A model generated the notes under the pieces. The model did not search any database. It was given only the letters and a program-made list of their open reading frames with translations, and had not been told where the DNA came from. 64,000 nt of DNA from Saccopteryx bilineata (Eukaryota > Chordata > Mammalia > Chiroptera > Emballonuridae), in NCBI RefSeq assembly GCF_036850765.1, contig NC_089494.1, positions 233,572,779-233,636,778 of the forward strand, in the 5' to 3' direction. Position numbers and translations under genes: made by a program. Numbering within the stretch: the first letter of the stretch is position 1; every line of letters starts with the position of its first letter. Shown here piece after piece: positions 58,469 to 64,000 of the stretch.

Positions 58469-61149
58469 TTTTTCTATAAAACTGGCTTCTCTACTTTGCA
58501 GAAAATCTGGTTCCTAAGTTGTAAGAAGCTCCTCTATGGATTTCAATTTTTTATTATATGGTTCATGAAGCAGAGGAAAGTGAAATATGAAAGTAAAAGA
58601 GTTTTAGAAAACCCTGTCTTAAGGTGCTTAACTGAATACGGATAATAAAATGAAACCTAGAAAAAAAATCTCTGGTACATTTATCTTTTGCTCTGATTGG
58701 TGGTTGTGGTCGGAGGGAGTTTCCTTGCTAAACTGTTCAAAATTTATTCTCCCCTCATGATATTCCTAAACATTACAGAGACTTTACTAATGATGCTTTC
58801 CTGGCTTATTAGAATTTAATATGCTTAGGCAATGGATTGTAACATCAAGTACAAAATAATCATTTAAGGGCTGAGAGAGATAGAGAAGGGGCAGTATAAG
58901 GCATTACTGAGAATAGAGCAAAGGAAACCAGTGCATCATTTTATTCTATAAGATGATAGGCAGAAATAAGAGAGTGAGGGGGAAGTCAGCAACCTGTAGA
59001 AAGCACTACATAAAGGGAAAATGTGGAGAAAAGACCATACAATGGTGAAAGTACAAATGGTAAATCCAAAAGAGAATTAAGAAAAATGAGAAGGGTTTTT
59101 TAAAAAAGGTCTAAAAGTGAAGAAAATAAACAGAAAAAACAAAGAGTAGAAAGAATAAAAAAAAAAGATAGAAAAAAAGCACAGATAAAATACTGTACTT
59201 ATCAAAGCAAAGGTGTTTTAATGGAATGAATAATATAATATCTAATCCTTTCTATTTGAATTCATCTCAAAGCTAACTGTTTTACTGTACTTGAAGCCCT
59301 TTCACATTGATAAATTTTTTTAAAAAGCAAATAATTCAATTTGTTTTTTATGAAGAAAAAATGTTTTTATTTTTTTCTGATTTCCCAATATTTTGTTTGT
59401 GTGCATGTAGAGTGTATGTGTATGTCTACTTATAGATTCAAAGCTGCTTCCATACATCCTTGTATTTGACAAAATGATTATTTATTTGTAATTTTCTCAG
59501 AGAATTAACATAGAGGAAGGCCAAGAAATTAAGTCATTCCAATTACACAAGATGAGGTTTTTAAAAGAGGAACCTGCTTGATTTGAAACAATTACATGAT
59601 TAATTAAACTTCCCAAAAGAATGAAGCCACTGCTATTAAAATTAAAATTTGTTTGATCAGGGAATAGCTCTTTATAACCTGTACAATATTAATAACCAAA
59701 TGCAAAAGGAAACCATGAAAGAAAATAGCCCAAGAGAGAAATAAAGACCATTTATTTTAGAGTAAGCTGAGGTCTAGAGCTTAACTTATTTTAAAAATAC
59801 AATATAAGACATCTATAAAATGACAGAAACAAAGCAAGTTCAAATGGCCAGAGAAAGCATTGCTGAGGTTTTATGATTAGTTATACCATGTATTTAAGTT
59901 TTTTGCTATGTAATTAACACTTGCTAATGACTTAGGATCGATGAGCTTAATAGGCTATTCTCTCCACATATCTGGTTTCTGTGCTGCAGGAGGAAATACT
60001 AAGTCTCAGTGGTGGAAAAAAAATAATAGTTAAGGCAAGAACAATGACTATATAAAGAATGAAATCGAAATCTGTCAAAATAACTCTAGAGCAAGTCTAA
60101 GAGGAACTCAACTCTCTTTTTAGATGTCGCCTCTGACAAGAAACAGGGAAAAGCTTTGCCCATACTCACTGGAGAGATTTTAATTTATTTTAACAGAAGC
60201 ACTTCCAAGATCACTGATTTGTAAAATGTGTCCGGAGTTGAGCCCTTAGGAGTACTTCCAAATAAGAACTTATCATTTTCCTCTTTGCCAAATCAGTTTG
60301 TTATTGAATTTGCCCAATGCACTCATTTCTCTGGCCTCAGGACAGATTTCTTTTTAAGCCATTCGACAGAATCCCAGCTACCCATCTTAGCACTGGAAAT
60401 TGTAAGGAAAGGAAATACATAAGTGTAAACACAAAATCTATGCTTTCCAGGAAAATGGTACTTGTGGAATCAAATGGACGCTTCCTGGTACTAATGCAGA
60501 AGACGACACTTGTGGAATGGCATTGTGTCTGCCATTGGAATTTGCAAAGAAAAGAGACACAAATTTGAATTCTGCCTCTCAGACAGCTGGTCCTCTATGA
60601 ATTATTGAATGTGGGTTAAGATGAGGAGAGGCAATTGCCGAAATCCTTTCCTTTGTCTTCTGTGGGAATCAGCTCTCACAGCCACACCACAGGGCTGCCT
60701 GTTCTCTCTGGCAGAGTGGAAATGGCTGTTGAGCAGAAGGAAGAACCATGAAAACAGATTAGTTAGGGAATTAGTTTATGCCTGTTGTTTCAGCAAAATC
60801 AGGTCAGTGAACTCTACACTTTGTTAGTTTTCTCCTGTCTCTAAAAAACTGGCTTAACAGAGACTTTTTAAAATCCTATCAGTGCAAAGAAAATTAACCA
60901 AATAAAGCAAACTGTTGGTTTGTGTAAATCTTACTATTCATTCATGAATATTTGAAAATGAAGAGCTACCAGGCAAAGGCAAGCAGTTCAGAAATACAGG
61001 CCACTGTGTTTGCCTGCTATCTGGCTACTCCCTGGGGACTTCTCGGGAGCTTCTAAACATCCTAGACCAAAAGGAATGAGGATGAAGAGAAAGGAGGAAG
61101 GCTCAAAGTTCCTTTGGCACCAGTTCTGAAATCAGAACCCAGATGCAAG
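58469..61149. other. Unassigned sequence
   Basis: A 2.7-kb stretch without recognisable transposons, exons or RNA genes. The open frames at 60228-60827 are short and overlap. Confidence 0.45.
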
Positions 61150-61860
61150 GACAGGATTGCCTTGTATCACAGCTCGATTGTGTCTCTGCACATTCATATG
61201 TCGAAGTCCTAAACTTCAGTATCTGAAAATGAGACTGATTGGGTCTTTAAAGGGGAATTAAATAAAAATGATGTCATTAGTAATGGGGGGGTGTGTTAGT
61301 GGATGGAAAGTTACTAATAGAAAACATCAGCAACAAGGGAGGGAGTCGAGCTATACCAACCTAATAAGAATCTTGCTATAAAGGCAGGCCAAGGTGATCA
61401 GACACCACCCAGGGGATAATAAGAATGAGAAACCCTATCTGATAGCCACAGTAATCAGATATCAAGGATGGAGGATTCTGGAAAAGTGACTTAGCAGGAT
61501 GCAGGATTCTTGATAAAAATTGGACAGTGCAAATATGAACACAAAAGCCCAAACATCATGCTCTAATTGGAAAGAGATTTGGGGAGCTTTAGTAGAGTTT
61601 GACCAACAAGACAATCTTTGTCAGCCCTAAACCAATGGCTGGTTCCTTATAAGAAGAGATGAGGATATAAATCATGACAGAAAGGAGATATGCTGGGGAT
61701 ACAGCAAGAATTTTGACCATCTGTAAGCCAAGCAGAAAGGCCATAAAAGAAGACAACTCTACTGACACCTTGATCTTGGACTTACAGCCAAGATCAAGAA
61801 CTGTTGGAAAATAAATGTCTATGGTACTTTGTTACAGCAGCCCTAACAGTTAATACACCT
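61150..61860 (+). mobile_element. MLT1-type LTR (ERVL-MaLR) relic with internal extra sequence
   Basis: The left part (61160-61285: 'attgtgtctctgcacattcatatgtcgaagtcctaaac... gggtctttaaaggggaattaa') and right part (61645-61858) follow an MLT1 LTR. In the right part, 'ccttataagaagag... ccatctgtaagccaagcag... acaccttgatcttggacttac... aataaatgtct... ggtactttgttacagcagccctaac' carries the poly(A) signal. About 360 bases in between do not match what I remember of the LTR. MaLR elements are ancient ERVL-derived retrotransposons. No viral gene is present. Confidence 0.7.
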
Positions 61861-62689
61861 TGTAATGACCAACTCCATGTGGAAACTGCGCATCTACAAG
61901 TTCTTGTTCAATACCTTTCTTTGAAGTATTGACCAGACACTATGTTTCACCGACAGTTCTTTTATCATCAAGATAAAGTTTCATTCATTGGTACTGTGGG
62001 TGAGAAATATGTAAAAGGGCTAAATGTGCTACAGAGTATATTAAGAAAAACAAGCATTGCAGAATCAGGCAACATTGATTTGGAGATAGAGGAACATGTG
62101 AACTTGAGTTTAGATATGACCCAAAACTTTGCCGTCTCTGTTTATGGTCCAAAAATTGAGCAAAGTGAGCTAAATTTTTGCAACGCTGAAGGACAAATTA
62201 GAAAGAGTAAAGTCATGCATTATTTGGCGCAAATTCTGGATGAACTTACCCTTTCTGTCATTTACATTATGTTTTAAATGGTAAAAATACTTTAGGGTGA
62301 AGAAGAATTTTACTGCTTTGTTTATATTTGTTTATTCATTTGTTTGTTTGCAACTGCCTGACTCCTTCAGCACACTGATTCACTTACCAGTATTTATCTC
62401 TCTTGATTCTATTTTCTAAGCTCCTCTACACATGCTTGTGAGTAGTTTTAGGACTTTCCTAAAACTATGTGGGAGTAACTCATGGTGCAAATCACTAACG
62501 AAAAGGGAGGAAGAATAAATTCTGAAAATTCTGAGTGCTTCTTCCTGTTCCCTCTGTTCTCTTTTCACCTCCATAAAATTCTGAGTTTGGGGATGCACCC
62601 TGAGCACATTTAACATAGCACTCACTCTATAACCTTGTCCGTGCCAATAAGTTTAATGTGCATTCCTATATTAATCTTTTTTGTGTGGA
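61861..62689. other. Unassigned sequence with a 111-codon open frame
   Basis: No transposon recognised. The plus-strand frame 61942-62277 has an ordinary, non-biased amino-acid composition, but no domain I recognise, no splice sites at its edges and no support beyond its length. Confidence 0.4.
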
Positions 62690-62925
62690 CTAATGGAAAG
62701 ATTTTTTTTTAATCAAACATACCTCAGTTCCAATCTAGGCTTTGCTTTTTTCTAGCTCTGTGGCTTTGAGCACATGATATAAGCTTTCTGGGCCTCAGTT
62801 TTCTCATATATGAAATATAGTCTTCTCCTGAGGGCTCTATGAGATGATGTACAAAAACTGCTCAGTGCAGCCCTTGACATATAGGAACGCGAGCCAGTCT
62901 CCAAGGATATTAGTTGTGATGATGA
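62690..62925 (+). repeat. MIR relic, plus strand
   Basis: 'ctagctctgtggctttgagcacatgatataagctttctgggcctcagttttctcat... gagggctctatgagatgatgt... ctcagtgcagcccttgacatatagg' is a readable MIR from its core to its 3' part. Confidence 0.75.
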
Positions 62926-62939
62926 ATATGATAAAGATA

Positions 62940-63090
62940 ATAAAAATGTGCTAATGTCCCCCTTTTATAGATATGCATATTAAAGTTGAGAAGCATTATA
63001 TATTTTGTCCAAGGTCATACATCTAGTAAGTTATAATACTGAAATTTTAACCAAAGTCTGCCTGCTTAATAATATTGCCTCTTAATTCAT
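62940..63090 (-). repeat. MIR-like relic, minus strand
   Basis: The phrases 'ttttatagatatgcatattaaagttgagaagc', 'ttgtccaaggtcatacatctagtaagttataat' and 'accaaagtctgcctgct' follow a reverse MIR core. Diverged. Confidence 0.5.
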
Positions 63091-63904
63091 GGCTACTGAA
63101 ACTCCACTTTGTAGTACCAATGATGCGGGCTCTGGAATTACAAAATAATAATATAAATCTCTAAAATAAAGAAACTTATATATTGCGCCTTATCCCCCTA
63201 AACACTTTCACTACTGATATTGGATGTATATTACACTTTTATTCTTTACTGTAAGTAGAAACAATCATTTTTAAAGAAAGCTATACAGTCATTTTTTATT
63301 TTACGTTCCTTATTTACTTTTGCTTTTATGGGAGGGAATACACTAAGGAATCATGTGAATTGATTCCGGACTTAGTACTATATTTAATAGCACTGAGTCC
63401 CCTTTTAAGCTTTCAGAGTCCCATAACAATATTTCTTTCATTTTTCACAGGATGGCTTACTTACTTGATATCTTCAAGGATGCATTTGGTAGTATGCATC
63501 AACATTATGCACAATTATTATGCACTCCACTTAGAAAAGCCAGACAGCTATCGGCAGAGAATGAGCAAAGACAACCCTAACTTTTTATTATTAAATATTA
63601 AAAGCATAAAAATTCTAGCAATATTGTAACAAATGAATTAAAGGAAGGCAACAGAATTAAAACTGCAAGCCAGTCACTAACTCACCCCAAGAGAAATTGT
63701 ACAATCTCAACACGCTGAACAATGAAACATAATGCAATTATTTCACTCTCAAGGCAAAGTGAGTTAGAGAAGCTCTAACCTAAAGTTATAAAAATAGCTG
63801 GTGTGCCGTATTTTTCATTGTTGTTCTTTAACGAAGTATTGGAAAAAGAACATTACCTTATACTGACATTGTATGACTTTTTATTTTTATTATTTATGTA
63901 TTAT
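63091..63904. other. Unassigned sequence
   Basis: AT-rich with no recognised element. Confidence 0.5.
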
Positions 63905-64000
63905 TAAGTGAAAGGCAAGGAGGCAAAGACAAATTCTTGCATGCACCTGGACCAGGATTCACCTGGCCAGCCACCTACCCTGAGTTGCTCTTTCTGACTG
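63905..64000 (-). mobile_element. Two-part bat SINE, minus strand, cut by window end
   Basis: 'aggcaaggaggcaaagacaaattcttgcatgcacctggaccaggattcacctggccagcc' corresponds to the 3' part of the two-part SINE in reverse ('...gactcccgcatgcgcccgaccaggatccaccc' in the copy at 3625). The rest lies beyond 64000. Confidence 0.75.

Noticed and set aside
61942..62277. 111-codon open frame with balanced composition
   Set aside because: No family recognised and no gene context. A protein search with no hit outside this locus would confirm it as chance.

Overview
The window reads as nuclear DNA of a placental mammal, almost certainly a bat and most likely a horseshoe or leaf-nosed bat (Rhinolophoidea). The evidence is the dense set of tRNA-derived SINEs, whose heads match the families I know from those genomes (a '...CCTGACCTGTGGTGGCGCAG' type, a '...CCCTGGCCGGTTGGCTCAG' type and a longer '...CCTGACCAGGCGGTGGCGCAG' type), plus young DNA-transposon MITEs and a recent full-length LINE-1. 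The genus is inference. There are no bacterial-style genes, operons or CRISPR arrays.

The one host coding exon is at 21479-21939 (+). It is the terminal coding exon of KCTD8, an auxiliary subunit of GABA-B receptors, with its splice acceptor, stop codon and a candidate poly(A) signal at 22131. Positions 1-21478 are therefore the last part of KCTD8 intron 1. Positions after about 22150 are the 3' flank, a gene-poor region with no further host gene that I can support.

Intron 1 (1-21478): a GC-richer repeat remnant, an unexplained 98-bp direct repeat (737 and 2153), eight SINEs, a candidate solo LTR (9485-10248), a twin-primed 5'-inverted L1 (12061-12847), a MER2/Tigger-type transposon fossil (17719-18045), MIR relics and a 74-bp mariner MITE inside one MIR. 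Flank part 1 (22150-27400): a candidate LTR, a MIR split by a 352-bp hAT MITE, and an ancient antisense L1. Flank part 2 (27418-35307): a 7.86-kb full-length sense L1 inserted into that ancient L1, bounded by a perfect 15-bp target-site duplication, with intact ORF1 and an ORF2 broken by two nonsense codons and one frameshift. Flank part 3 (35308-64000): the rest of the ancient L1, L2/MIR fossils, a second antisense L1 carrying three SINEs, a Tigger-like element, a short candidate LTR (46800-47042), a SINE whose tail has grown into a ~260-bp tetranucleotide tract (51141-51408), a second mariner MITE, an MLT1-type LTR and a SINE cut by the window end.

The functional content is one neuronal signalling gene end plus a layered record of transposition. 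Nesting gives the order: MIR/L2/MLT1/old L1, then DNA MITEs and LTRs, then the SINEs and the full-length L1. I did not find a previously undescribed multi-gene system. The most notable items are the near-intact young L1 with its unusual 5' region, the self-complementary mariner MITEs, and the unexplained 98-bp duplication.
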